A DNA stretch of 64,000 bases from an uncultured Sutterella sp. GTDB taxonomy: Bacteria; Pseudomonadota; Gammaproteobacteria; Burkholderiales; Burkholderiaceae_F. Every line of letters begins with the position of its first letter. The stretch's first letter is position 1. Of the stretch, positions 8,535 through 17,799 are shown in pieces. The notes under the pieces are model-generated. The model was not told the origin of the DNA. It did no database searches and was given only the letters and a program-made list of their open reading frames with translations. Where the stretch lies: positions 62,001-126,000 of the forward strand of contig CAJKAP010000002.1 of assembly GCA_905197905.1 (NCBI GenBank), written 5' to 3'. Both the position numbers and the translations under genes were made by a program.

Positions 8535-9287
8535 TTAGCGGTATTTTTTAAATTTGTCAGGCCTCGCTACAGCGAGGGGCTTGGGCTTTTGCCCTTGAGC
8601 TGAGCGAGAATTGTAAGGGCGAGCATTTCTGCTACCTTTAGAGGTTTTGTTTTTTTCTTCTTTAGGAACAAAACCACGTGTAATTGAGGCGATTTCGGCT
8701 ACACTCAAACTGATATCTTCAATCGCTTGGTCAAGGTTTTCTAAAGGGCTTTCCAGATCCAGTTCGTTTTTAATTTCTTCAATATCGCCTGCAATTTCAT
8801 CGGGCAAGTGGCGAAGAATACCTAGGAGGGCGCTGTTAATCGTTTCATTATCCGAATCTTTGAGCCCCTCCCAGCGGTCGATTACTTCGTAGAAACCTAA
8901 AGCAAAAGGGACGACTGCAGCAATACTTTCGTATCCGCGCACAGGATGCCCTCGCTCATTTTCAACTTCATAAATAATCGGATCGATGGCTTCACAACGC
9001 GCTAGAGCACGATCGATTTCGCGATATCGGCGGTAAATCAATTCTTCGAGGCGATCTTGATCGTCATCCTTAGGCAAGCGAGCTTCAGGATTGCCATTCT
9101 TGTCGAACAAAAAAGGCATCCATTTTGCGGGAGATGGTTCTTCGGGCAGACAAAGGAGCGCAGTCAAAAAACCATCCATGTAGTCTGGTTCAACGGGTTC
9201 AAAACCTTCAGGGAATGAAGCGAATAGTTCACCCAGTTCGACATATTCGGCTTCATCAAGAGGGCGCTCAAAAGCAGAAGTGACCAT
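8535..9287 (-). CDS. UPF0149 (YgfB/YecA) family protein
   Basis: This is a 250-residue, acidic, mostly helical protein with the UPF0149 signature around GFEPVEPDYMDGFLTALLCLP and KWMPFLF. It is followed by a long helical region and a basic, low-complexity tail (about 205-250, rich in Lys, Arg, Ser, Asn) that may bind nucleic acid. Some family members end in a SEC-C zinc motif; this one does not. The biochemical role of the family is poorly defined. It is a single minus-strand gene convergent with ampG; an inverted repeat lies about 63 bases upstream of its ATG. Confidence 0.8.
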   Translation of the reverse strand: MVTSAFERPLDEAEYVELGELFASFPEGFEPVEPDYMDGFLTALLCLPEEPSPAKWMPFLFDKNGNPEARLPKDDDQDRLEELIYRRYREIDRALARCEAIDPIIYEVENERGHPVRGYESIAAVVPFALGFYEVIDRWEGLKDSDNETINSALLGILRHLPDEIAGDIEEIKNELDLESPLENLDQAIEDISLSVAEIASITRGFVPKEEKNKTSKGSRNARPYNSRSAQGQKPKPLAVARPDKFKKYR

Positions 9288-9349
9288 AGGAATCTCACAG
9301 CAACGACGAAAGAGTTTTCATTGTATACGACTTCTATCATGGAATGTCC

Positions 9350-9378
9350 GAAGGGAATAGAGGAAGGCACTTCCCTTC
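9350..9378. other. Inverted repeat between UPF0149 and DUF1840 genes
   Basis: GAAGGGAA (9350-9357) and TTCCCTTC (9371-9378) form a perfect 8-base inverted repeat around 13 bases, in the divergent promoter region of the two small genes. It could be an operator or an RNA hairpin; no T-run follows on either strand. Confidence 0.4.
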
Positions 9379-9468
9379 AGGCTAGAAGCATGTGAGAATG
9401 ATAAGATGAGCAAAAAGAGAAAGAGAGGGCCTTTTGTCCCAAATTTCACTCACCTAAAGAGGTATACC

Positions 9469-9852
9469 ATGGCATTAGTGGTGTTTTCTTGCCGAGAAAC
9501 AGGTCCGTTCATGATGTTTGAAGAAACGGCGAAGCAAATTTTTAAAACCATTGGCCGTCATTGGACGCCAAGTGGTGCGTTTCCAGCCGAAGATTTAGAA
9601 GATATTTTGAAAGCGCTTGATGAGGCTGAGCGCAAAGATAAAGAACGTTTTGCGATCATGCAGGCAGAGCGAGAAAAGAAAATGCGCGAAGCTAGCTATG
9701 ACGAAGAGCTCGATATGCTTGAAAAGGAGAAGCGCGATGCCAAAGAAGGGCGTGAACGCATCAACTTTTACCAACGTATTGTGCCACTGCAGAATATGAT
9801 TCGTCGGGCTATTAAGAAAAAAGAGTCTATTATGTGGGAGCCTGCTCAGTAG
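9469..9852 (+). CDS. DUF1840 family protein
   Basis: A 127-residue protein starting at ATG 9469, preceded by AAGAGG at the right distance. The open frame begins 21 codons earlier at 9406 but without a ribosome binding site. The N-terminal MALVVFSCRETGPFMMFEETAKQ matches the DUF1840 pattern, a small family found mainly in Betaproteobacteria. The middle (about 45-105) is highly charged and predicted helical, possibly a coiled coil. No function is known. It stands alone and is followed by a weak terminator-like hairpin. Confidence 0.75.
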   Translation: MALVVFSCRETGPFMMFEETAKQIFKTIGRHWTPSGAFPAEDLEDILKALDEAERKDKERFAIMQAEREKKMREASYDEELDMLEKEKRDAKEGRERINFYQRIVPLQNMIRRAIKKKESIMWEPAQ

Positions 9853-9891
9853 CCCATACATCTTCTTGTTGTGTAGGCTTTTTGCCCAAGT
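9850..9891 (+). terminator. Weak terminator after the DUF1840 gene
   Basis: AGCCCATACA (9851-9860) can pair imperfectly with TGTGTAGGCT (about 9870-9879), with one mismatch and one wobble, and TTTTT follows. It lies between the DUF1840 gene and the convergent trkH. Confidence 0.45.
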
Positions 9892-9896
9892 GAAGT

Positions 9897-11369
9897 TTAA
9901 ATTCTCCAGAAATTCTTGCTAAAGAGCACGAACACCGTGAAGATTTCTAGACGCCCAATTAGCATTAAGAAGGAGCAAATCCACAGTTGCAAGGTGGAGA
10001 GATGAGCATAAGTGCCGACAGGGCCTACATGCCCCAATCCAGGCCCAAGATTTGTGAGCATGGCAAATGGAGCCGAGAGTGCTTCAGTAGCTGACAACCC
10101 AGAAAGAAGCAGGAGTACGGCGCCAATGATATAGGTGGCAATCCATACCATGACATAGACCAACACGGCGAAACTAATTTTGTTATCGATCACGAGTTGT
10201 CCAATGCGCAACGGTACAGCAGCCTTTGGGTATAGCAAGAGCATCAATTCACGTTTTAATTGTCGGGACAAGATAAGTAAACGAATCTGTTTAATGCCCC
10301 CACCCGTTGATCCAGCACAGGTTGCAAAAGCCGCTGCAATCATGAGTAGAATCGGCAAGCCTTGCGGCCAGTTGGCATAGTTTGTATCGGCGAAACCAGT
10401 GGTAGATGCAACGGATATGACAGTAAAGAGCGCGTAACGTAAATTATCTTCCCAATGCGCATAAGTTCCTTTTAGAGAAAGAATTAAGAAGGTAACGGCG
10501 CAAAGTAGAAACAATGTACCCAGCCAAGAAACTGCTTCAGGATCCTTGAAGTAGAGAAAAATGTTACGCTTATTCCATGCTAGGAAATGCAAAGAGAAGT
10601 TAAATCCACATACTGCCATAAAGAAAACGGCAACATAGTCGATAAGAGCAGAATGGAAAAAAGCATAACTACTGTCGTGGGCAGAGATTCCAGAGAGACT
10701 TACTGTAGTCATCATATGCATGATGGCATCTTTCCACTCCATCCCCGCTAAATGATAAGAAACTGCACAAGCAAAAGAGATGCCGAAGTAAATCAAATAG
10801 AGCGCTTTAGCAGTGTCGGCAATACGGGGTGTGAGCTTTTGTTCTTTCATGGGACCACTTGCTTCTGCTTTGATCATCTGGGCGCCCCCGATGCCCAACA
10901 ATGGCAAAATAGCGACAGATAACACAATTAAGCCCATACCGCCTAACCAAGAAAGGAAGCAACGCCAACCGTTTAACGAAAGTGGCAAATGGTCTAAGCC
11001 AGTCATGACTGTTGCCCCTGTCGTAGAAAGACAGGACATCATCTCAAAGTAGAGTTGCGAGAAGCTGTAGGATGGCATCCAAATGAGGAAAGGAATGGTG
11101 CTAAAGAGGGGGAAAGCCGTCCAGATAAGCGTCACGAGTAGGAAACCGTGTCGAGCAGTCAGCTCACGTTTATGGCGACCAGCAATTAGTGTCAGAATGA
11201 GACCAGTGAAAAAGGTCACCCCGACACTGAAAAGGAAACTATTAACTACCTCAGGGTCGTAAATAATAGCGACTCCCAACGGTATGAGCATGGCAGCGGC
11301 AAACCACATGAGTACAGGGCCTGTGACGCTCAAAACCGGTAAAATGAGATAGCGGAAAGTATTGCGCAT
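9897..11369 (-). CDS. trkH: Trk potassium uptake channel subunit TrkH
   Basis: TrkH forms the K+-translocating membrane part of the Trk system. The 490-residue product is hydrophobic throughout and shows the four pore-loop/selectivity-filter segments: CLSTTGATVMTGLDH, TVSLSGISAHDSS, ASTTGFADTNY with the following CAGSTGGGIKQIRLL, and MLTNLGPGLGHVGP. Each carries the characteristic Gly. It lies 14 bases after trkA, so both subunits come from one transcript that starts further upstream, perhaps as far as the kinase genes. This is the last gene of the block and converges with the DUF1840 gene. Confidence 0.95.
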   Translation of the reverse strand: MRNTFRYLILPVLSVTGPVLMWFAAAMLIPLGVAIIYDPEVVNSFLFSVGVTFFTGLILTLIAGRHKRELTARHGFLLVTLIWTAFPLFSTIPFLIWMPSYSFSQLYFEMMSCLSTTGATVMTGLDHLPLSLNGWRCFLSWLGGMGLIVLSVAILPLLGIGGAQMIKAEASGPMKEQKLTPRIADTAKALYLIYFGISFACAVSYHLAGMEWKDAIMHMMTTVSLSGISAHDSSYAFFHSALIDYVAVFFMAVCGFNFSLHFLAWNKRNIFLYFKDPEAVSWLGTLFLLCAVTFLILSLKGTYAHWEDNLRYALFTVISVASTTGFADTNYANWPQGLPILLMIAAAFATCAGSTGGGIKQIRLLILSRQLKRELMLLLYPKAAVPLRIGQLVIDNKISFAVLVYVMVWIATYIIGAVLLLLSGLSATEALSAPFAMLTNLGPGLGHVGPVGTYAHLSTLQLWICSFLMLIGRLEIFTVFVLFSKNFWRI

Positions 11370-11383
11370 GAAACTATAGTGGC

Positions 11384-12781
11384 TTAGAAGAAGCCGACAT
11401 CCACAGTAAAGAGACGCTCAATCTTGGGTAACAAGCGCTTGGAGGCCACGAAGATGATGACATGGTCTTCTGCTTCAATCACAGTTTCTTTTTCTCCCAT
11501 CAAAACAACAGGCCCCTCTCCTGTATCACGAATAATGGCACCGATATTACATCCTTCTGGCAGGGCAATATCATCAATACGGCGGCCGATGACCTTGGAG
11601 CTATGTTTATCACCATGAGCGATGATTTCAAGTGCCTCTGCAACACCTCGACGTAAACTAAAAGCCGAAACAACGTCTCCGCGGCGTACATGGCGAATCA
11701 ACTCACCTAGAGCAGCAGAAGAAGTAGACACAGTAATATCGATTTGATCGCCCTGCATGAGGTCACCATAAGCCTTACGGTTGACTAGGGCAATCGTGCG
11801 AGCTGCTCCAAGCTTTTTAGCGAGCAAGGCACTCATAATGTTGTTTTCGTCATCGTCAGTAAGTGACAAGTAAAGGTCACATGTTGAAATACCTGACGAT
11901 TCGAGAGCGTCCTCGCTAGTGAAGTCGCCCTCGATAATGACGACATGCTCTCCCAGTTTTCGAGAGAGATCTTTTGCCGCGATTTTGCTTTCTTCCAAAA
12001 TGCGAATGTTATAGCGGTTTTCGCTTTCGAGAAGCAACTTGGCGAGCTGGTAGGTCATGTTGGGTTTCCCCGCCATGATGATGTTTTTGACAGGCGGTTC
12101 GCGATGGCGGAATTCAGCCATCACGCTACGCGCGTGTTTAGAGTCGCAAAGACAAATCACCTCGTCGTTTGCCTCAATAGCAGTTGAAGCATGGAGGTCT
12201 AAACGGCGATTGCGGCGGAAAATCGCCACAATGCGAGCTGGGACTTGGGGCAGGTGGGTAAAGAGATCGCGAACGGGGCGACCCACTAACGGGCTACCCG
12301 CTTTAGCGCGAACAGCTAATAGACTGGCACGCCCTTCGCCAAATTCTTGAACTTGAAGCGCTTCTGGGAAGTTAATGAGCTTCGCGAGATAGTTCACAAC
12401 AGTGAGCTCAGGCCAAATAATAGAAGTCGCTTCGAAACCTTCTTCTCCCAGGATTCTCGGGTAGTTTCGCAATTCATTGTTGCGCACACGAGCGATACGC
12501 GTCGGAATATTGAACATTTGGGCGCAAAGCAAGGTCACTACGAGGTTAGTTTCATCACTCGAGGTAACAGAGATCAGCATATCGGTATCAGCAGCTCCGG
12601 CCTCAGTCAACACTTGAGGACTAGTGGCATTACCCACGATACCTCGTAGGTCAAAGCGAGATTGCAGATAATTGATGTGCTCAGGGCTGGTATCTACGAT
12701 AGTGATATCGTTCGCCTCTGAGACAAGACTTTCTGCAATAGAACTACCGATTTTTCCCGCGCCAACGATCAATATTTTCAT
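11384..12781 (-). CDS. trkA: Trk potassium uptake regulatory subunit TrkA
   Basis: TrkA is the cytosolic NAD(H)/nucleotide-binding gating subunit of the Trk channel. The 465 residues contain two RCK_N and two RCK_C modules in tandem. The first Rossmann motif is intact (VGAGKIGSSIAESL at residues 5-18). The equivalent loop of the second module reads MAGKPNMTYQLA and lacks the glycine triad, so only the first half may bind nucleotide in the normal way (inference). It sits 11 bases after the response-regulator gene and 14 before trkH. The linkage of K+ uptake to an NtrX/NtrY-type pair is common in Burkholderiales. Confidence 0.95.
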   Translation of the reverse strand: MKILIVGAGKIGSSIAESLVSEANDITIVDTSPEHINYLQSRFDLRGIVGNATSPQVLTEAGAADTDMLISVTSSDETNLVVTLLCAQMFNIPTRIARVRNNELRNYPRILGEEGFEATSIIWPELTVVNYLAKLINFPEALQVQEFGEGRASLLAVRAKAGSPLVGRPVRDLFTHLPQVPARIVAIFRRNRRLDLHASTAIEANDEVICLCDSKHARSVMAEFRHREPPVKNIIMAGKPNMTYQLAKLLLESENRYNIRILEESKIAAKDLSRKLGEHVVIIEGDFTSEDALESSGISTCDLYLSLTDDDENNIMSALLAKKLGAARTIALVNRKAYGDLMQGDQIDITVSTSSAALGELIRHVRRGDVVSAFSLRRGVAEALEIIAHGDKHSSKVIGRRIDDIALPEGCNIGAIIRDTGEGPVVLMGEKETVIEAEDHVIIFVASKRLLPKIERLFTVDVGFF

Positions 12782-12792
12782 AAGCCGCTCAC

Positions 12793-13602
12793 TTAGGATT
12801 TAGCACTGAGATCGCTTCCCTCAGGAAGACCAAAAATGGGTAAGTCACTTTCATTGAGATCTTCTCTGGTGTAGTCGTTGGTTTCAATACCAAGCGTCTT
12901 AAATTTACGATAGAGGTGTGTGCGTTCAAGCTTAGAATGCTTTGATAGATCTGTCATGGAACCAGCTTGCTTATAAAGAGTACGCGTTAAATAGGCACGC
13001 TCAAAGTCTTCGCGAGCTTCGCGGAAGCCTTTGTTAAAGTCGAGCACAATGCCGAGTGCTGGAACCGCAATGACGGGGAGGCGGCCAGAAACTACCGTAT
13101 CGCCTTCGCGGCGAGTTGGTGTTCCTTCTTCTAGCAGCAGACAACCGTCAAATGGCACTGGATGAGTACTACGTTGCTGATTTAGCTCTGGGACTTTTCC
13201 CGTAAGAAGTGCATCAAAATTGTCTTTACCTTGAGAGGACCAATCTTCTAAAACGCGTGCACATGTTTGCAACAAACGTTTCATCCCGATCGGCTTTTCC
13301 AAGAAATCCATCGCGCCAAAACGTGTGGCCTCCATGGCTGTTTCAATGGTTCCATGCCCAGACATCATAACGACAGGGCAGTTAATCGCTTTAGTGGCAA
13401 CCCACTCTTTTAGTAATGAAACGCCGTCAGTGTCAGGCATCCAGATATCCAAGAGAATAAGGTCGATCTTGGTGGAGCGAACTACTTCGCGCGCATGCAT
13501 GGCATCTTCTGCCGTGCAAACAGCATACCCTTCATCACTTAGAATTTCAGACAGAAGATTACGAATCCCCTGTTCATCGTCTACTATCAGGACTTGAGTC
13601 AT
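12793..13602 (-). CDS. NtrX-like response regulator without AAA+ domain
   Basis: The N-terminal receiver domain (about 1-120) has the acidic pair DDE (8-10), the phospho-acceptor Asp52 in LLDIWMPD, the switch threonine/serine region MMSGHG and Lys103 in EKP. The C-terminal 60 residues form a Fis-type helix-turn-helix around SKHSKLERTHLYRKFK. The protein is 269 residues; classical NtrX is near 450 because it carries a sigma-54 AAA+ ATPase domain, which is absent here. It therefore cannot activate sigma-54 polymerase by the NtrC mechanism and probably acts as a simple DNA-binding regulator. It follows the kinase gene by 39 bases. Targets are unknown; trkA-trkH downstream are the obvious candidates. 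Confidence 0.85.
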   Translation of the reverse strand: MTQVLIVDDEQGIRNLLSEILSDEGYAVCTAEDAMHAREVVRSTKIDLILLDIWMPDTDGVSLLKEWVATKAINCPVVMMSGHGTIETAMEATRFGAMDFLEKPIGMKRLLQTCARVLEDWSSQGKDNFDALLTGKVPELNQQRSTHPVPFDGCLLLEEGTPTRREGDTVVSGRLPVIAVPALGIVLDFNKGFREAREDFERAYLTRTLYKQAGSMTDLSKHSKLERTHLYRKFKTLGIETNDYTREDLNESDLPIFGLPEGSDLSAKS

Positions 13603-13641
13603 TATCAGATTTCCAAAAAATAGCGATCAATAGTTATATCC

Positions 13642-15867
13642 TTACTCGGCTACGCGGAAAGTAATTTCTACAGTAGCACCAAGCACTTTTTTGGACACTG
13701 GATCTTTTCGATTCAACAGTGTAATAGATGCACTGTGTTCGTCCAGGATTTTCTTCACCATCGGCAAGCCTAACCCCGTTCCTGTTGGCTTGGTGGTGAT
13801 ATATGGTTCAAAAGCAGCTTGCAAAATAGTGTCGTCAAAACCGTTACCATTGTCTTCAACTAAGAGTTTAACAGCATTGAGACGACTCTCAGAGTTACTT
13901 GAGGCTACGCCGAGTGTACGCAACGTGATCTGAGGCACTCTGTCGACCTTTGTTGCTTCAATACTGTTTGAGAGTAGATTGTGGATAACCTGCTGCAGTT
14001 GAGAGCTATCACCGAGAATCTTGGGAAGATTAGGGCTGATATCAAGTTGAATATCCATCCCCGCATTATGGTAAAGCGAGGTAGTCTCCGTGAGGAACTC
14101 ATTCAAATTTATTGGGAAGAGGTTGGCCTCAGGAAGACGTGCATAATCACGGAAATCATTCACCATCTGCTTTAATGCATCAACCTGTGTCACGATGGTT
14201 GCAATCGTTTTGTGCAAGAGAGCAAGGTCTTTTTCATCAGTAAGACGCTGCTCAAGTTTGTACTCTAAACGCTCTGCTGAGAGGCGAATTGGAGTTAGCG
14301 GATTTTTAATTTCATGCGCCAGACGACGCGCAACTTCACCCCATGCCGTAGCTCGCTGAGCAAGAACTAGTTGCGTAATATCATCAAACATCAGTACCCA
14401 GCCCTGTTGAAGTCCTAAACTGATTGGCGAGACACGTAAATAAAGATGTACAAGTTGATCGCCGTTGAACTTATATTCAAAACTGAAAGCGTCCTCAGAA
14501 GACGAAAGTTTACGCTCTTCATTGAGGGTGTCGACTAAATCTGTAAAGTGTTCTTTGAGCGAAGCGCCAGGTAATAGCCACTCTTCGCCTAAGATCTGAC
14601 GGGCAGAGGGATTTGTGGTTACAATCGTCCACCACTCATCCAAAACAATCACGCCAGATGAAATATTGTTCAGTACGCGTTCCAAGAATTCCTGAGCCAA
14701 TTGAGCATCTTTACGCTGCAACTCTAAGCTGTGACGTGTTTCAGACACTTCTTTGATCATGGAGTTGAAGGACTGGGTTAATTCGTTAATTTCATCGCCA
14801 GTAGGAAACTCTTTGATGAGTTGGTAGTTCCCACGGCTAACACTCTTGGTGCCCTCAGCTAGCTGAAGCACAGGAGCTACAGAACGACGAGCAAAAGAAA
14901 CCGCGGCGACAATACTTGCAAACGTTGCCAAAAGTAAGGTGAGTGTCAGGGTCAAACCATAAATGGTACGAAGGGACTCTTTGTTGAGCGCGAGCTCTTG
15001 GTATTCTCGATACCCATCAACAAGTTCGGTAGCCTTCTTACTGATCGTTTCAGGTACAACCTGCGTGAGTTGTAAAAAGAGAACTTGACGCTCTGGCTTT
15101 GAAGTTAGCAGGGGTGAGAAGGGGGCCTGTTCTGTTTCAACTACTGCGGTTCGTAGCGTTGGAATAGGAACAATAACGCGGATGCGCAGTTCATTACGTT
15201 TATCTTGGGGTTCAAAAGCGTCCCCATCAATCACACTGTAGACACCAGAAGTCTGCGCTGATTGCAGCTGAAAAGCGCTAGGCATATCAGGAATCAACAC
15301 ATTGATTTTGCTTCCTGTTGCAGCTACCGCGACCCCATTAGATGTCACCACCAGAGCCTCAGCACCTGTCTGATTCCGCAGATGTTTCATCAGATCAGCC
15401 ATGATCTGAGAGGGGGGAGTGGTAGAGAGGGACTCCGCCAATTTTTTAGCATCTTCCTCAGTACTATGCTGTAACTGGTTTAGGATGGTACGGGTAATTT
15501 CCACACCAGAATCCAGGGCTGTTTCTACTCGTACGTCAAACCACGAGTCAATGGAGCGGTTGATGTAAGCATGAGAAATAAGGTAAATAACGGCGGTTGG
15601 AATAAGAGCAATGAATGCTGTGATACCTGCCATACGAGCCGTCATGCGCGAGCCATACTGATTTTGCGTATAGGCACGAATCAATCGGATCACCATTGCG
15701 GTGACAATGCCAAAAAGGATCGCCGCAATAATGAAATTAATGACGAGCAAAATAGGAAAGAATCGATCAAACAGATGATTTCCCGCGCTTGAGATCACCA
15801 ATCCACCAAAGGCAATAAGGGCAAGGGTGATGCCAACGATTGTGCTGTATTTAAACCAACGTGGCAT
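13642..15867 (-). CDS. NtrY-like membrane sensor histidine kinase
   Basis: A 741-residue hybrid-free kinase. Hydrophobic segments at about 8-27, 36-62 and 82-101 form an N-terminal membrane bundle, then an extracytoplasmic sensor region (about 102-300), a transmembrane helix (about 302-326), HAMP (327-380), a PAS domain (about 390-500), and HisKA with the phospho-acceptor His518 in RLAHEIKNPLTPIRLSAERL. The C-terminal ATPase domain has the N box (HNLLSNSIEA), G1 (VEDNGNGF) and G2 (TGTGLGLPMVKK). This is the NtrY architecture. The gene overlaps no neighbour but lies 8 bases after the DUF4390 gene. The stimulus is unknown; nitrogen, redox or envelope cues have been proposed for relatives. Confidence 0.92.
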   Translation of the reverse strand: MPRWFKYSTIVGITLALIAFGGLVISSAGNHLFDRFFPILLVINFIIAAILFGIVTAMVIRLIRAYTQNQYGSRMTARMAGITAFIALIPTAVIYLISHAYINRSIDSWFDVRVETALDSGVEITRTILNQLQHSTEEDAKKLAESLSTTPPSQIMADLMKHLRNQTGAEALVVTSNGVAVAATGSKINVLIPDMPSAFQLQSAQTSGVYSVIDGDAFEPQDKRNELRIRVIVPIPTLRTAVVETEQAPFSPLLTSKPERQVLFLQLTQVVPETISKKATELVDGYREYQELALNKESLRTIYGLTLTLTLLLATFASIVAAVSFARRSVAPVLQLAEGTKSVSRGNYQLIKEFPTGDEINELTQSFNSMIKEVSETRHSLELQRKDAQLAQEFLERVLNNISSGVIVLDEWWTIVTTNPSARQILGEEWLLPGASLKEHFTDLVDTLNEERKLSSSEDAFSFEYKFNGDQLVHLYLRVSPISLGLQQGWVLMFDDITQLVLAQRATAWGEVARRLAHEIKNPLTPIRLSAERLEYKLEQRLTDEKDLALLHKTIATIVTQVDALKQMVNDFRDYARLPEANLFPINLNEFLTETTSLYHNAGMDIQLDISPNLPKILGDSSQLQQVIHNLLSNSIEATKVDRVPQITLRTLGVASSNSESRLNAVKLLVEDNGNGFDDTILQAAFEPYITTKPTGTGLGLPMVKKILDEHSASITLLNRKDPVSKKVLGATVEITFRVAE

Positions 15868-15875
15868 AACCGCTC

Positions 15876-16472
15876 CTACCTACCAACGTTAATGAGGTCA
15901 TAGGGAATCGGTACAGAGCCCCAATCACTATTAATGGTCCAGTCGCCAAAGCTAGTATTTGTTGCCTGCATCGCTTTTGGCAACTTGCTAGTGTCCAAAT
16001 AAAAACGAATAGAGGCTTCGTAGTCTTCAGACTTCACAGAACTAGTATCTGCGACGCGCCACCGTTTAACAGTTTTAATGTAAGGTAGTGCTTGTTCAAG
16101 CGTATCGAAATCTTGTGAAAATCCATTGTAGGAAAGCCGGTAACGCTGAGTCAGAGGATTAAAAGCTAGTCTGAAGAGATACGTTTCATCAACTACAGTT
16201 TTATCAAACCAGTACCAACGGTCTTTGGCGAGCACAAATTCATGGGCAAAGTACAACGCAATGCCACGGTGTAGGGCTTCAAAGAGGGGATGAGGAAGAT
16301 CGAATTCATAGGACGCACTAAGGAAGAGACCAGGCTTTTGACCTGGCTCATCCAGTGTGATTTCTGCTTGCATGAGGGTTGCTTCGGCTGCGTCAGCAGT
16401 TAGAGGCAACCAGCCAACCATGTTTAATAAACCAAACATGGTGAGGCTTAAAACGTGTCTACGATGAAGCAT
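15876..16472 (-). CDS. DUF4390 family exported protein
   Basis: A 198-residue protein with an N-terminal signal peptide (basic MLHRRH, hydrophobic core, cleavage probably after TADA at about 28), so it is exported to the periplasm. The rest matches DUF4390 in size and in features such as FLSASYEFDLPHPLFEALHRGIALYF and YRLSYNGFSQDFDTLEQAL. It lies 4 bases after rsmB and 8 before the sensor kinase. That conserved neighbourhood suggests it works with the kinase's periplasmic sensor domain, for example as an accessory or ligand-presenting protein. This is inference; no function is established for the family. Confidence 0.82.
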   Translation of the reverse strand: MLHRRHVLSLTMFGLLNMVGWLPLTADAAEATLMQAEITLDEPGQKPGLFLSASYEFDLPHPLFEALHRGIALYFAHEFVLAKDRWYWFDKTVVDETYLFRLAFNPLTQRYRLSYNGFSQDFDTLEQALPYIKTVKRWRVADTSSVKSEDYEASIRFYLDTSKLPKAMQATNTSFGDWTINSDWGSVPIPYDLINVGR

Positions 16473-16476
16473 ATTC

Positions 16477-17799
16477 TTAATTCGATGCGGCCTCTTTTGT
16501 GAGTAAGGCGTAGAAGAATCCGTCGTGTACTGACGGGAGTTGCCCTTCGAAATAGTATTCTTCCTCGTGGGGCACTAGTAACATCATACCTTGATTGCTG
16601 GCGCAAAGGGGAACTAACTTTGCGTCGGAATGCTCTTTAAGAAAGTTCTGCATTTGTTGCGCACCTTCCTCTGGGAAGATAGAACAAGTGACGTAGAGGA
16701 GGTGCCCGCCGTCCTTTAAAAGAGGCCATAACGTGTTGAGTAACCCTTTTTGCTCGCGAGCAAGGTGTTCAATGTCGCTGGGGCGACGTAACCATGGCGT
16801 ATCAGGTTGACGGCGAGTTACACCGCTAGCTGTGCAAGGAGCGTCTAACAAAATGGCGTCAAAGGGCACCTTATCCCACCATGACGCAGGCTCGGCGGCA
16901 TTCGCAGTGATGACGTTGGCAGCGAGTCCTAGGCGATCAAGGTTTTCATGGATACGTTGCGTGCGTACAGGGTCGATTTCTAAAGCGGTGAGATCGACGT
17001 CATGTTTTTCGAGCAAGTGAGCGGTTTTGCCACCAGGTGCAGCACAGGCGTCTAATACCCGGTCTCCATCTTTGAGAGGTAAGAACTCGGCAGCTAGTTG
17101 GGCACCCGCATCCTGTACAGAACAAAGACCTTCAATAAAACCTGGAATGCGAGCAACTGGCACGGGACTGAGAAGTTCAATTGCTTCTCGACCGACTTGT
17201 CGAGCAGGAATCTCTGCTTCAACTATTCTTGCCATCAATCCAGAAACTGAAATTTGGCTTGTATTTACTCGCAAAGTAAGAGGAGGGTGTTGTTGTGCCA
17301 AGTCAAGGATCTTCTTCCATTTTGCAGGTTGTGCCTGTCTAATAGCTTTCACCCACCAAGAGGGTGCATTGTAGATACAGTCTTCCCTATGCGAAACGAT
17401 CTCTTCTAGGGAATCACGCTCTCTTGCGTAGCGGCGCAATAGGGCGTTTACGAAACGTGCGGCAAATTGTATTTCGGGATGTCTTTTTGCAGCATTGACG
17501 CTTTCATGCACAATGACGAAGTCTTTCAGCCCCCCTAGACTGAATGCAGAAAGAGAACACTCGAGGAGTGCCTGCACTAAAGGGGTCGGCTTAGTAGCAG
17601 CAAATCTCGACAGAATGAAGCGATTACGTGCTGTCTGGCGGATGCTTTCATAAAGAAGCGCTTGAGCGAGAGAGAAATCATCGTCCGATAAAGCAGAAAG
17701 TGCCTGTGGCAAAAGTGTGTTGATCGAGTACCCTTCGTTCATCTTGACACGTACTCTCATGATGGTACCTAGAATGACAGATAAAGAGGACCTCATCAT
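16477..17799 (-). CDS. rsmB: 16S rRNA (cytosine-967-C5)-methyltransferase RsmB
   Basis: RsmB methylates C967 of 16S rRNA. The N-terminal third is a NusB-like RNA-binding domain and the C-terminal part is a SAM-dependent methyltransferase: DACAAPGGKTAHLLE is the SAM site, LDAPCTASG carries the PC motif, and YVTCSIFPEEG the catalytic TC cysteine. With the ATG at 17799 it is 440 residues and overlaps the fmt stop by four bases (ATGA), suggesting translational coupling. In-frame ATGs 13 and 19 codons later are also possible, and the first 19 residues are poorly conserved. Position after fmt is the usual fmt-rsmB pairing. Confidence 0.94.
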   Translation of the reverse strand: MMRSSLSVILGTIMRVRVKMNEGYSINTLLPQALSALSDDDFSLAQALLYESIRQTARNRFILSRFAATKPTPLVQALLECSLSAFSLGGLKDFVIVHESVNAAKRHPEIQFAARFVNALLRRYARERDSLEEIVSHREDCIYNAPSWWVKAIRQAQPAKWKKILDLAQQHPPLTLRVNTSQISVSGLMARIVEAEIPARQVGREAIELLSPVPVARIPGFIEGLCSVQDAGAQLAAEFLPLKDGDRVLDACAAPGGKTAHLLEKHDVDLTALEIDPVRTQRIHENLDRLGLAANVITANAAEPASWWDKVPFDAILLDAPCTASGVTRRQPDTPWLRRPSDIEHLAREQKGLLNTLWPLLKDGGHLLYVTCSIFPEEGAQQMQNFLKEHSDAKLVPLCASNQGMMLLVPHEEEYYFEGQLPSVHDGFFYALLTKEAASN

